This document shows positions 51,397-60,632 of a DNA stretch of 64,000 nt, in pieces. The notes under the pieces were generated by a model that saw only the letters and a program-made list of their open reading frames with translations, was not told the DNA's origin and did no database searches. Both the position numbers and the translations under genes were made by a program. The stretch's first letter is position 1. Every line of letters starts with the position of its first letter. Source of the DNA: Micromonospora antibiotica (lineage in GTDB: Bacteria; Actinomycetota; Actinomycetes; Mycobacteriales; Micromonosporaceae); NCBI RefSeq assembly GCF_017599305.1, contig NZ_JAGFWR010000001.1, positions 744,001 to 808,000 on the forward strand, given 5' to 3'.

Positions 51397-52428
51397 GTGT
51401 CACAGAGCAGGAACGGGATCTGGGCGACGCTGGCCGTCGTCCTGATCGCCGCGGGTGTGATCGTCGTCGTGGCGCTCCGCCCCGACCGGTCCGCGTCGAC
51501 CGCCCCGCCGGGCAGCGCGGCCGGCCCGGGCGCGGCGTCGGTCGCGTCCGCCGAGCTGACCTTCACCCGGCTGGGCAAACCGTCGCGGACCCAGGTCCGC
51601 GACGCCGCCGGGCGGGTGCTGGCGGTGTTCACCGACAAGGCCCGCACGGTACGCGTCGCCGGCCCCGAGCGGACCTTCACCGAGCCCCGCTTCACGAAGT
51701 CGTCGGTGACCACCGACGCCTGGATCCGGCTCGCCCCGACCCCGTGGAAGGCCGGTGAGGAGAAGGCGGCATGGTTCCGGCCCTGGCTGGACAAGGCGGT
51801 GGGGGACGACAGCCCGGACGCCCTCGCCATCGCGATGGACTACCTGGACGACGCGCCCGCCCGCAAGGACGCCGAGGGCCGCCAGTTCGCCGGTGACGCC
51901 TCCTTCGGCCCGCTCTCGGCGGCGGACCCGGACGGTCGTGCCGAGAACTCCGACTTCTACGACTACCTCGGTGTGGAGTGGGACTTCCCGGACGGCAAGC
52001 ACGAGCGGCCGGCCAAGGACCACTTCCGCAGCCTGGACTGCTCGGGTTTCATCCGGATGGTCTACGGCTACCGGATGAAGTACCCGTTGCGGGGCACCAA
52101 CACCAAGGGCGCCGGACTGCCCCGCCGGGCGTACGCGATGGCCGGTTTCGGCCCCGGCGCGCTGCTGATCCCGAACACCGGTCGGGCGGCCCGGGACTAC
52201 GGCGTCCTCCAGGAGGGTGACCTGGTCTTCTTCAACCACGGGGCGAACGCCGGCCCGAGCATCGAGCACTCCGGCATCTATCTCGGTGTCGACGATGCCG
52301 GTCACCACCGGTTCTTCTCCAGCCGGGTCAAGGCGGACGGTCCGACGTTCGGTGACTTCGGTGGTGAGTCGCTGCTGGACGGGCCGGGCTACTGGTCGGG
52401 CCGGTTCCTGTCGGCACGCCGGGTCTGA
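51397..52428 (+). CDS. Membrane-anchored NlpC/P60-family peptidase
   Basis: A 343-residue protein with an N-terminal membrane anchor (residues 8-27), a linker, and an NlpC/P60 domain: SLDCSGFIRMVYGYR with Cys215 and IEHSGIYLG with His291. NlpC/P60 enzymes cut gamma-D-glutamyl bonds in peptidoglycan, and in Bacillus also in poly-gamma-glutamate (PgdS). Right after pgsC (28 bases), it may trim or release the polymer. GTG start with GGAAGCAGG upstream. Confidence 0.85.
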   Translation: MSQSRNGIWATLAVVLIAAGVIVVVALRPDRSASTAPPGSAAGPGAASVASAELTFTRLGKPSRTQVRDAAGRVLAVFTDKARTVRVAGPERTFTEPRFTKSSVTTDAWIRLAPTPWKAGEEKAAWFRPWLDKAVGDDSPDALAIAMDYLDDAPARKDAEGRQFAGDASFGPLSAADPDGRAENSDFYDYLGVEWDFPDGKHERPAKDHFRSLDCSGFIRMVYGYRMKYPLRGTNTKGAGLPRRAYAMAGFGPGALLIPNTGRAARDYGVLQEGDLVFFNHGANAGPSIEHSGIYLGVDDAGHHRFFSSRVKADGPTFGDFGGESLLDGPGYWSGRFLSARRV

Positions 52429-52491
52429 GCCCGGCCGGCCGGCAACGCGGGGGTGGCGTGGTCGGGTGCCGGGGCTGCGGGCCGGTGGGTG

Positions 52492-53415
52492 TCAGCGGCG
52501 GGGAAGGTCGGCGGCCACCAGGGCCGCCACCAGGTCCGCCCGACGGTCCTCGGCACGGCGTACCGCCCAGGTGATCTCCAGATGGACGAAGACCGCGCCC
52601 TGCTTGCGGGCCGCCTCGGCCTGGGTGTTGGTGGTGCCCTCCAACTCACCGCACCTGCTGGTCCAGGCCCGGCAGGCGACGAAGCCGGCGGTGTCCAGCG
52701 CGTCGGCCGTGCGGCGCAGGGCGGGGGTGGAGCGCTTCTGCCCGTTGGAGACCACCATCTCCTCGCCGGGGAGGCTCTGCTCGGCGAAGCCGTGCAGTTG
52801 GATCTGGTTGATCCGGTTGCGGGCGAACCGCTCGCTGGCCAGTTGGAACAGGCCCTGGGAGTTGTGCGCCGCGTCCGCCCGCCCGTCGCCGGCCCGGCGG
52901 TGTGCGCCGGCGACCAGCATGATGCTGCCCGGCGTCGCCCGGAACAGCCGCAGTCCGATGTCCTCCGTGTGCAGGTCCGAGTTGGGGTGGGGCACCTCGA
53001 CGGCGAGCCGTACCGGTTGGGACAGGTCCACCATGATCAGGCCCCAGGGCCGCTCCGCGCCGGCCCCGGTGACGAACAGCGCGTAGTCGCGCCCGGTCTG
53101 CGGATCGCGGCCCCGGCTGGCGGTGAAGCCCAGCTCGGCCAGCAGCCCGCTCGCCTCCGGCAGCCCCGACTGGTCCCCGGTCACCAACAGTGTCACCGCC
53201 CGACGGGCCGTCTGCCGTTCCGTCGGGTCCGGGTCGCGGTAGGGATCGGTCGGCTTGAGCCGGCTGACGAAGTCGGTCACCACCGTGTCCGGGGCCGCCG
53301 GGGCGGGCGGGGCGGCGGTGGGCTCGTCGGGTGGCTCGCCACACGCGACGAGCCACAGCGACAGGGCCGCGCAGCACGCCAGGAGACCGTTACGGCGGGT
53401 GGAGATTCGGGGCAT
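52492..53415 (-). CDS. Lipoprotein with His/Glu-rich hydrolase-like core
   Basis: A 307-residue lipoprotein (signal ALSLWLVACG, anchor Cys25). The core has VEVPHPNSDLHTEDIGLRLF, GAHRRAGDGRADAAHNSQ, QLHGFAEQS and FVHLEITWAV: regularly spaced His/Glu residues as in zinc carboxypeptidase or N-formylglutamate amidohydrolase-like folds, which include poly-gamma-glutamate hydrolases. The family link is from pattern only. It converges on the NlpC/P60 gene, 63 bases between stops. ATG start; no clear ribosome site. Confidence 0.65.
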   Translation of the reverse strand: MPRISTRRNGLLACCAALSLWLVACGEPPDEPTAAPPAPAAPDTVVTDFVSRLKPTDPYRDPDPTERQTARRAVTLLVTGDQSGLPEASGLLAELGFTASRGRDPQTGRDYALFVTGAGAERPWGLIMVDLSQPVRLAVEVPHPNSDLHTEDIGLRLFRATPGSIMLVAGAHRRAGDGRADAAHNSQGLFQLASERFARNRINQIQLHGFAEQSLPGEEMVVSNGQKRSTPALRRTADALDTAGFVACRAWTSRCGELEGTTNTQAEAARKQGAVFVHLEITWAVRRAEDRRADLVAALVAADLPRR

Positions 53416-53472
53416 CGCAGGCAGGCTACCGTGCCGTTCCCGCCGTCGTCGTCACCCCTGGCGGCGGGTGGG

Positions 53473-54780
53473 TCACTCGCCGAGGATGTGGTCGAGGTGG
53501 GGGTTGGTGAGGACCCGGCCGGGGTCGAGTCGGGCGCGGAGGTCCTGGAAGTCGGCGAACCTCGGGTACGCGGTCGCCAGGGACGCCGCGTCCCGGTAGT
53601 GCAGCTTGCCCCAGTGGGGTCGGCCGCCCAGCCCGGCAGCGACCTCCTCGAAGGCCCGGAAGTAGGGCTCGTACGGCATGCCGACGTACTGGTGGACGGC
53701 GAGGTAGGCCGAGTCACGCCCGTAGCCGTGGGACAGCCAGATGTCGTCGGCGGCGGTGAACCGCACCTCGACCGGGAAGAGCACCTTGAACGGCAGCCGG
53801 TCGACGATGCGGCGCAGCTCCGCCAGCGCCTGCGGCAGGGCGGCGCGCGGGATGCCGTACTCCATCTCGACGAAGCGGACCCGGCGCGGGGTGCAGAACA
53901 CGGTGTCGGAGCGGCCGGTGTAGGTGCGCTCGGTCAGTGCCCGCGCGGACACCGCGCTGATGGTGGGGACCAGCGGCGGCACGGCGCGGCCCAGCCGGCA
54001 GGCCCCGGCGAAGACCGTGTTGGCGAGGAGTTCGTCGTCCAGCCAGCCCCGCCAGCGCGGCAGCGGCCGGTCGTCGGCCGGCACCCGGTCGTTGGTCTTG
54101 AGCTGCACCCGGTCGGTGTACGGGAACCAGTAGAACTCGACGTGGTCGTGCCGGCCGATGAGACCGGGCAGGTCGCCCAGCACCTCGTCGAGCGGGGCGG
54201 GGCGTTCGTGTGCGCGCAGGGTGAACGCGTCGACGCAGCGCAGGGTGACCTCGGCGAGTACGCCGAGCGCTCCCAGGCCGACCCGGGCCGCGGCGAAGAT
54301 CTCCGGGTGTTCCCCGGCCGAGCAGCGCAGCACCTCGCCGGTGCCGGTGACCAGGGTGAGCGCCTCGACGAAGGTGGAGAGGCAGCCGTACGCGGCACCG
54401 GTGCCGTGGGTGCCGGTGGAGATCGCCCCGGCGATGGTCTGCGCGTCGATGTCGCCCAGGTTGGGCATGGCCAGGCCGTGCCCGGCGAGCAGCGCGTTGA
54501 GCGCCCGCAGGGTGGTCCCGGCGGGGACGGTGACCAGTCGGGCCGCCCGGTCGACCCGGATCTCGGTCCGCAGGGCGGACAGCTCCATCCGCCGCCCGTC
54601 GGACACGGCGATGGGGGTGAACGAGTGGCCGCTGCCGACCACTCTGATCCGTTCACCTGCGCCCGCCACGTCCAGGACCGCCTCGGCTATGTCCTCGACG
54701 GTGGTAGGGCGCAGGATGGCGGTGGCGACGCTGTGTTGGTTGCCCGCCCAGTTGGACCAGGCGGTGGCGGTACCGGCCAT
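53473..54780 (-). CDS. FAD-dependent D-arabinono-1,4-lactone oxidase-type oxidoreductase
   Basis: A 435-residue FAD-binding oxidoreductase of the lactone/alditol oxidase group. The FAD domain contains RVVGSGHSFTPIA (the His is the usual flavin attachment site) and GAISTGTHGTGAAYG. The C-terminus carries HWGKLHY, typical for aldonolactone oxidases. It oxidises a sugar lactone or polyol with oxygen or a dye; the exact substrate cannot be read. Divergent from the tetR gene, which may control it. I recall it near the amino acid deaminase/aldolase in other actinomycetes too. Confidence 0.9.
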   Translation of the reverse strand: MAGTATAWSNWAGNQHSVATAILRPTTVEDIAEAVLDVAGAGERIRVVGSGHSFTPIAVSDGRRMELSALRTEIRVDRAARLVTVPAGTTLRALNALLAGHGLAMPNLGDIDAQTIAGAISTGTHGTGAAYGCLSTFVEALTLVTGTGEVLRCSAGEHPEIFAAARVGLGALGVLAEVTLRCVDAFTLRAHERPAPLDEVLGDLPGLIGRHDHVEFYWFPYTDRVQLKTNDRVPADDRPLPRWRGWLDDELLANTVFAGACRLGRAVPPLVPTISAVSARALTERTYTGRSDTVFCTPRRVRFVEMEYGIPRAALPQALAELRRIVDRLPFKVLFPVEVRFTAADDIWLSHGYGRDSAYLAVHQYVGMPYEPYFRAFEEVAAGLGGRPHWGKLHYRDAASLATAYPRFADFQDLRARLDPGRVLTNPHLDHILGE

Positions 54781-54927
54781 CGGCGCTCCTCGACATGAAT
54801 GTGAACTGCCTTCATATCAGGAACGTTGTGCCTGGTAAATACCGCAATCGAGGTCCGCTCGTTGTACCGGTAGTCACGGTCTCGTGACATGTGGATATGT
54901 TCTTCCGTCGAAGGGGGGTGGCGTCGA

Positions 54928-55581
54928 GTGTCCACACCAGCCGCCACGACCGGGCCGCTGCGCCGCGTTCCGGTGCAGGGTCGAAGTGTCGCGCGCGTCC
55001 AACGGATGTTGGACGCCTGTGCCGAACTCGTCGACGAGGTGGGGTACGAGGGGTTGACCACCACGTTGCTCGCCGAGCGGGCCGAGGTGGCGATCGGGTC
55101 GGTCTACCAGTTCTTCCCGGACAAGCGGGCGATCGTGCAGGCGTTGACCCTGCGCACCATGGAGTCCTACCTCCAGCGCCTCGACGAACGGTTCGCCTCC
55201 GACGACCTGACCCACTGGTGGGACGGCGTCGACGCGGGCATCGACGAGTACATCTCGATGCACCGCACCGTCCCGGGGTTCCGCACCCTGCACTTCGGCG
55301 ACGTCGTCGACCTGCACCTGCTCGACGAGCAGCGGGACAACAACGGCGTGATCGCCGACCAGTTGGCCCGGGTGCTCACCGAACGGTTCGGCATGGTCGA
55401 CGAGCCGCGCCTGCGGTTCTGCCTGGAGATCGCCGTCGAGGCCGCGGACGCCCTGATCAAGCTGGCGTTCCGCCGTAAGCAGGAGGGCGACGAGCGGGTC
55501 CTGGCCGAGGCCAAGGCGCTCATCCGCGAATACCTGCACCGGCACGTCGAGGCCCCCACCCCGCCCGTCGCCCAGCCCTGA
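54928..55581 (+). CDS. TetR/AcrR-family regulator
   Basis: A 217-residue TetR-type protein with the helix-turn-helix GLTTTLLAERAEVAIGSVYQFFPDKRAI. The C-terminal domain has WWDGVDAGIDEYISMHRTVPGFRTLHFGD, seen in a sugar-oxidase-linked subgroup. GTG at 54928 with a G-run (AAGGGGGGTGG) nine bases upstream. In the 147-base divergent gap, ATGAA/TTCAT at about 54794-54815 is a weak inverted repeat. Confidence 0.88.
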   Translation: MSTPAATTGPLRRVPVQGRSVARVQRMLDACAELVDEVGYEGLTTTLLAERAEVAIGSVYQFFPDKRAIVQALTLRTMESYLQRLDERFASDDLTHWWDGVDAGIDEYISMHRTVPGFRTLHFGDVVDLHLLDEQRDNNGVIADQLARVLTERFGMVDEPRLRFCLEIAVEAADALIKLAFRRKQEGDERVLAEAKALIREYLHRHVEAPTPPVAQP

Positions 55582-55641
55582 CCGCCCCCGCCCGCCGCGA
55601 ACCGGGGAACGGCCCGGCGTCGGGCGAGGGGCGCGCGACGG

Positions 55642-56850
55642 TCAGAGGAAGGCGTGGCCCTCCCCCCGGTAGGTGGGCACCGTGTCGACGACCGTGTCGC
55701 CGTCGACCAGGTGCAGCTCGTTGACCCGCTCGCAGAGTTCACCCGCCTTGGCGTGCCGGAACCACACCCGGTCGCCGATCCGCAGCGCGGCTGCGGCGGC
55801 ACCGGTCAGCGGGGTCTGTACCTCGCCCGCGCCCTCGCTGCCGACCAGCGCCAGCCCGGCCGGCAGCCACGGCCGGGGCAGCCGGCTCGTGGCGGCGGGG
55901 CCGGAGGCGATCCAGCCCCCGCCCAGCACGGTGGCGATCTCCGGCGTCGGCCGGCGGACCACCGTGCAGGCGAAGAACGCCGCCGGGGTCGGCCGCCAGG
56001 CCCGGTAGGCGTCGAACAGCGTGGGCCCGTACAGCCCCGATCCGGCGGTGACCTCGGTGACCGCGGGGTCGGCGCTGGTGGCGGCCACGCTGCCGGTGCC
56101 GCCGCCGTTGACGAACTCCAGGTCGGCGTGTTCCCGGACGGCGGCGACCGCCGCACCCCGGCGGGCCAGCAGCTCCCGGTACGAGCCGCGCTGGGCGATC
56201 CGGATCGCGGCGCTGAGCGCGGCCTGTCCGGGCGGGGCGTCCCCGAGGCCGGCGATCTGTGCCTCGTACGACATCAGGCCGACCAGCCGGAAGCCGGGTC
56301 GGCGGGCGACGGCGGCGGCCAGCGCGCCGGCCGCCCGGGCGCTGTGCACCGGCGAGCGGCGTACTCCGACGTGCACCCGCCCGCGCAGCGGTCGCCAGGA
56401 GGCGTCCAGGTCGAGGCAGACCCGCAGCTCGGGGCGGCTGCCCGGTGGGCACACCCCGTCGATCAGGTCCAGTTGCTCGGTGCTGTCGATCATGAGGGTG
56501 ACCGCCGCGACGAGCTGCGGGTCGGCGGCCAGTTCGGTGAGCGCCCCCCGGTCGGCGCTCGGGTACGCCACCAGCGCGTCGTCGGTGACACCGGAGCGGA
56601 CCAGCCAGTTCGCCTCGGGAACGGTGAACGCCATCACACCGGACCAGCCGGGTTGCCGCAGCGCCCGGGTGAGCAGGTCGCGGGCCCGGATCGACTTGCT
56701 GGCGGCGCGGACCGGTTTGCCCGCGCTGCGGGCGGCCAGCGCGGCGGCGTTGGCGTCGTAGGCGGTGAGGTCCACCACGGCGTAGGGCGGGTCGAGGTGG
56801 GCGGTCGCCTTGTCGAGGCGTTCGCGCAGGGTGTCGCTGTCGATGGCCAC
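55642..56850 (-). CDS. PLP-dependent amino acid deaminase/aldolase (D-threonine aldolase-like)
   Basis: A 402-residue protein with an alanine-racemase-type barrel: AVVDLTAYDANAAALAARSAGKPVRAASKSIRAR, with Lys in AASKS as the likely PLP site. Other conserved parts are GLMSYEAQIAG, EFVNGGGTGS, TEVTAGSGLYGPTLFD, and a C-terminal metal site with HLVDGD. The family includes D-threonine aldolase and D-serine deaminases; members in this context are annotated deaminase/aldolase. GTG at 56850 sits six bases after TAGCGT (56857-56862), leaderless. Confidence 0.88.
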   Translation of the reverse strand: MAIDSDTLRERLDKATAHLDPPYAVVDLTAYDANAAALAARSAGKPVRAASKSIRARDLLTRALRQPGWSGVMAFTVPEANWLVRSGVTDDALVAYPSADRGALTELAADPQLVAAVTLMIDSTEQLDLIDGVCPPGSRPELRVCLDLDASWRPLRGRVHVGVRRSPVHSARAAGALAAAVARRPGFRLVGLMSYEAQIAGLGDAPPGQAALSAAIRIAQRGSYRELLARRGAAVAAVREHADLEFVNGGGTGSVAATSADPAVTEVTAGSGLYGPTLFDAYRAWRPTPAAFFACTVVRRPTPEIATVLGGGWIASGPAATSRLPRPWLPAGLALVGSEGAGEVQTPLTGAAAAALRIGDRVWFRHAKAGELCERVNELHLVDGDTVVDTVPTYRGEGHAFL

Positions 56851-56980
56851 GAATGCACGCTAACTGTCCGGACGGCAATGCGAAATACCCTCACGTCCTA
56901 CCGGGCTGCGGTCGGTGGCGTTCGCGGCCTAGGCTCGGCGAGCAGGAGAATGTCGCCGGTGGGGAGGCCCCCACCGGGTC

Positions 56981-57037
56981 TAGAGTGTTCCACCGGGACT
57001 GCCCAGCGTTGGGCCGGCACGTGGAGGTACGGCCATC
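56981..57037 (+). promoter_or_regulatory. Promoter, ribosome site and possible AUC start for the tmk fusion
   Basis: TAGAGT (56981-56986) is a -10 box. GGAGGT (57023-57028) is a strong ribosome site, followed six bases later by ATC at 57035, in frame with the tmk fusion. No ATG, GTG or TTG in that frame exists between the stop at 56981 and GTG 57140. Confidence 0.5.
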
Positions 57038-57139
57038 GAAAGCCAGCAGCACGGCGAGTCGTCCGGCGCGTCGTCATCCGGCCCACCGCCCGGTGGCACC
57101 GCCCCGACCGACCGGTCCGGGGCGGCGGCGATCCGTTCC

Positions 57140-59242
57140 GTGCTGCGCATCAGGCCGTTCCGGCGGCTCTGGATCGTCCTCGGCGCGGCCTCCTTCGGCG
57201 ACTGGCTCGGCCTGCTCGCCACCTCGGTCTTCGCCGCCGCGCAGGTCTCCGGCAGCACCGCCCAGGGTGCCGTGTTCGGTGGCGTGATCGCGATCCGGCT
57301 GCTCCCGGCGCTGGTGCTCGGGCCGGTGGCCGGCGTGCTCGCCGACCGGTTCGACAGGCGCTGGACGATGGTCATCTGCGACCTGCTGCGGTTCGTGCTC
57401 TTCGCCTCGATCCCGCTGGTCGCGCTGCTCGGCGTCCGGGGCGGCGTGGTGGTCACCTGGGCGGCGATCGCCACCTTCCTCATCGAGTCGATCACCCTGC
57501 TCTGGATTCCGGCCAAGGAGGCCGCGGTCCCCAACCTCATCCCGCGCGCCCGGCTGGAGACGGCCAACCAGCTCACCCTGATCACCACGTACGGCCTGAC
57601 CCCGGTCGCCGCCGCGATCGGCCTGGCGGTGCTGGACCGCAGCGTGCGGGGGATCACCGGCGGGGAGATGCCCGGCTGGGCCGAGCCGGCCCAGCTCGCC
57701 CTCTGGTTCAACGCCTTCTCCCGGCTGGCCACCGCGCTGGTGGTGGCCTTCGGCATCAAGGAGATCAGCCAGGCCCAGGCCCGGGAGCGGGGTGAGCGCG
57801 CCGAGCAGGGCATGTTCAGCCAGTTCACCGAGGGCTGGAAGTTCATCGGCCAGACCCCGCTGGTCCGGGGCCTGGTGCTGGGGATCTTCGGCGCGTTCGC
57901 CGGCGGCGGCATCGTGATCGGCACCGCCAAGTTCTTCGCCGCCTCGCTGGGTGCCGGCGACGCCGCCTTCTACATGCTGTTCGGCGCGATCTTCATCGGG
58001 CTGGCGGTCGGCATCGGGCTCGGCCCGATGATCGTGCGGGACATGTCCCGCCGCCGCTGGTTCGGCATGAGCATCGTGCTGGCCAGCGCGTCCGTGCTGG
58101 TGCTGGCCTTCGCCATCCACCTGTCGATGGCCATCCTCGGTGCGATCATGGTCGGCGCGGGCGCCGGCATGGCCTTCCTCGCCGGCACCACGCTGCTCGG
58201 CGGCGAGGTCGCCGACGAGGTACGCGGCCGGGTCTTCGCCGTGGTGCAGATCGGCACCCGGCTGGTGCTGATCCTGGCCATCGCGCTGAGCAGCCTGCTG
58301 GTCGGGGTCGGCGGCTCACGCCAGCTGACCATCGCCGACCTCGGCATCTCGGTCTCGTCCACCCGACTGCTGCTGCTCGCCGCCGGCCTGGCCGGCATCT
58401 TCGCCGGGATCAGCGCGTTCGGCCAGATGGACGACAAGAAGGGCGTGCCGGTCCTGGCCGACCTGTGGGGTTCGATGCGCGGCCGGCCACTGATGCCGGC
58501 CGAGCCGTTCGTCTCCAACGGGCTCTTCGTGGTCTTCGAGGGCGGCGAGGGGGCCGGCAAGTCCACCCAGCTGGAAACGCTCGCCACCCGCCTGCGTGAG
58601 CAGGGCCGCGACGTGGTGGTGACCCGCGAGCCGGGGGCCACGGCCGTGGGTGAGCGGATCCGGGCCCTGGTGCTGGAGGACTCCGGCGCGGACGCCCCGT
58701 CCCCGCGCGCCGAGGCGCTGCTGTACGCCGCCGACCGGGCCCACCACGTCGCCACCGTGGTCCGGCCCGCCCTGATCCGGGGCGCGGTGGTGATCAGCGA
58801 CCGGTACGTCGACTCGTCCCTGGCCTACCAGGGCGCCGGTCGTACGCTGCCGGTCGACGAGGTCTCCTGGCTCTCCTCGTGGGCCACCGGCGGGCTCAAG
58901 CCCGACCTGGTGGTGCTGCTCGACGTCGATCCGCGCACCGGCCTGTCCCGGGCGGCGGCCCGCAACCGGGGGACCGACCGGCTGGAGGCGGAGTCGGTCG
59001 CCTTCCACGAGCGGGTCCGTTACGCCTTCCTCGACCTCGCGGCCAACGACCCGAAGCGTTACCTGGTGCTCGACGGGGCCCGCCCGGTCGACGAGATCGC
59101 CCGCCTGGTCGCCCGCCGGGTGCAGGAGCTGCTGGTGGACCCGGCCGGCATCGTGCACCCCCGCCCGGCGCACGGGCCGGACACCTCGGTGCAGCCCGAG
59201 TTATCCGACTCTGAGCTGGTGGGGATGGAGCACCGCACCTGA
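57140..59242 (+). CDS. tmk: Fusion of MFS-type transporter and thymidylate kinase
   Basis: A 700-residue protein. Residues 1-440 are a 12-helix MFS-like transporter (FRRLWIVLGAASFGDWLGLL; VLADRFDRRW). Residues about 455-670 are a complete dTMP kinase: FEGGEGAGKSTQ with Lys474, the DR(Y/H) motif ISDRYVDSSLAYQGAGR and the lid with RAAARNRGTDRLE. The kinase makes dTDP. This fusion is known in other actinomycetes. The first standard start is GTG 57140, but an ATC at 57035 with a perfect ribosome site may be the real start, adding 35 residues (ESQQHGESSGASSSGPPPG). Confidence 0.93.
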   Translation: MLRIRPFRRLWIVLGAASFGDWLGLLATSVFAAAQVSGSTAQGAVFGGVIAIRLLPALVLGPVAGVLADRFDRRWTMVICDLLRFVLFASIPLVALLGVRGGVVVTWAAIATFLIESITLLWIPAKEAAVPNLIPRARLETANQLTLITTYGLTPVAAAIGLAVLDRSVRGITGGEMPGWAEPAQLALWFNAFSRLATALVVAFGIKEISQAQARERGERAEQGMFSQFTEGWKFIGQTPLVRGLVLGIFGAFAGGGIVIGTAKFFAASLGAGDAAFYMLFGAIFIGLAVGIGLGPMIVRDMSRRRWFGMSIVLASASVLVLAFAIHLSMAILGAIMVGAGAGMAFLAGTTLLGGEVADEVRGRVFAVVQIGTRLVLILAIALSSLLVGVGGSRQLTIADLGISVSSTRLLLLAAGLAGIFAGISAFGQMDDKKGVPVLADLWGSMRGRPLMPAEPFVSNGLFVVFEGGEGAGKSTQLETLATRLREQGRDVVVTREPGATAVGERIRALVLEDSGADAPSPRAEALLYAADRAHHVATVVRPALIRGAVVISDRYVDSSLAYQGAGRTLPVDEVSWLSSWATGGLKPDLVVLLDVDPRTGLSRAAARNRGTDRLEAESVAFHERVRYAFLDLAANDPKRYLVLDGARPVDEIARLVARRVQELLVDPAGIVHPRPAHGPDTSVQPELSDSELVGMEHRT

Positions 59243-60525
59243 TGTCGGACGTCTTCGCCGACCTGGTCGGTCAGGCCGACGCGGTCGACACCCTGCGCCG
59301 GGCCGCCGCGTCGGCCGCCGCCGTGCTGCGCACCGCCCACCTGCCCACCCCCACCGGTGACCCGGACGACGACCTGGCCGCCCTGGCCGAGGCCGACGAG
59401 GGGGCCACCGCCGGGGGGACCCCCCCGCCCGTCGACCCGGCGGCCGGGATGACCCACGCCTGGATCTTCACCGGCCCGCCCGGCTCGGGACGCTCGGTGG
59501 CCGCCCGCGCCTTCGCCGCCGCCCTCCAGTGCGTGCACGGCACCGGCTGCGGCAGCTGCCCCGGCTGCCACACCACGCTCACCGGCACCCACGCCGACGT
59601 CCGGCTGGTGGCCCCCGAAGGGCTCTCCATCGGCGTCGGCGAGATGCGCGCCCTGGTGCTGCGGGCGGCGAGCACCCCGTCCGGCGGACGCTGGCAGGTG
59701 GTGATCATCGAGGACGCCGACCGGCTCACCGAGGCGGCCGGCAACGCGTTGCTCAAGGCGGTCGAGGAGCCACCGCCCCGCACGGTCTTCCTGCTCTGCG
59801 CCCCGTCCACCCACCCGGAGGACGTCTCGGTGACGATCCGGTCGCGCTGTCGGGTCGTACCGCTGCGGCAGCCCTCGGCGGCGGCGGTCGCCGAGGTGCT
59901 GGTCCGGCGGGACGGCGTCACGCCCGACGTGGCGCAGTGGGCCGCCGCTGCCGCGCAGGGGCACGTGGGGCGGGCCCGACGGTTGGCCCGCGATCCCGAG
60001 GCACGCCAGCGCCGGGACGCGGTGCTGGCGGTGCCGCGCCGGCTGACCGGGGTGGGCACCGCGCTCGACGCGGCGTCGGCGCTGATCGAGGCGGCCGAGG
60101 CGGAGGCGGCGGCTTCGGTGGCGGAATCCGACGCGGCCGAGCGGGCCGCGTTGCAGACCGCGCTGGGCGCGGGCGGCACCGGCCGGGGCGCGGCGGGCGC
60201 GACCCGTGGCTCCGCCGGCCAGCTCAAGGACCTGGAGAAGCGGCAGAAGTCCCGGGCCACCCGGGCCCAGCGGGACGCCCTGGACCGGGCCCTGGTGGAC
60301 CTGGCCGGTTTCTACCGGGACGCGCTCACCTCGGCGCTGCGCGCGCCGGTCGCCCCGGTGCACACCGACACCGCGACGTTGGCCGAGGCGGGCGGGCAGA
60401 AATGGGCCCCCGAGGGCTCGCTGCGCCGGTTGGAGGCGGTGCTGGAGTGCCGGGCGGCGATCGAGGCGAACGTGAAACCCCGCATCGCCGTGGAGGCGAT
60501 GATGCTCTCCCTCTGGCGCGGCTGA
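59242..60525 (+). CDS. holB: DNA polymerase III subunit delta-prime
   Basis: A 427-residue clamp-loader subunit. The P-loop is GPPGSGRS, with Arg in place of Lys as usual for delta-prime, so it should not hydrolyse ATP. A zinc module, CVHGTGCGSCPGC, and the stretch NALLKAVEEPPPRTVFLLCA follow. An acidic insert at about 42-65 and an Ala/Glu-rich insert near 280-310 are not in shorter homologues. Overlaps tmk by one base (TGATG). Confidence 0.94.
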   Translation: MSDVFADLVGQADAVDTLRRAAASAAAVLRTAHLPTPTGDPDDDLAALAEADEGATAGGTPPPVDPAAGMTHAWIFTGPPGSGRSVAARAFAAALQCVHGTGCGSCPGCHTTLTGTHADVRLVAPEGLSIGVGEMRALVLRAASTPSGGRWQVVIIEDADRLTEAAGNALLKAVEEPPPRTVFLLCAPSTHPEDVSVTIRSRCRVVPLRQPSAAAVAEVLVRRDGVTPDVAQWAAAAAQGHVGRARRLARDPEARQRRDAVLAVPRRLTGVGTALDAASALIEAAEAEAAASVAESDAAERAALQTALGAGGTGRGAAGATRGSAGQLKDLEKRQKSRATRAQRDALDRALVDLAGFYRDALTSALRAPVAPVHTDTATLAEAGGQKWAPEGSLRRLEAVLECRAAIEANVKPRIAVEAMMLSLWRG

Positions 60526-60632
60526 CCCCCGTTTCCGCCCATCGACACGTGTTGACGGGGTGCGGTACGGTCCCGGTGGGCCGCAGTGATCGTGGTGGCA
60601 CGCAGGGTGAGGTCTACCTGGGGGGAGATCGG

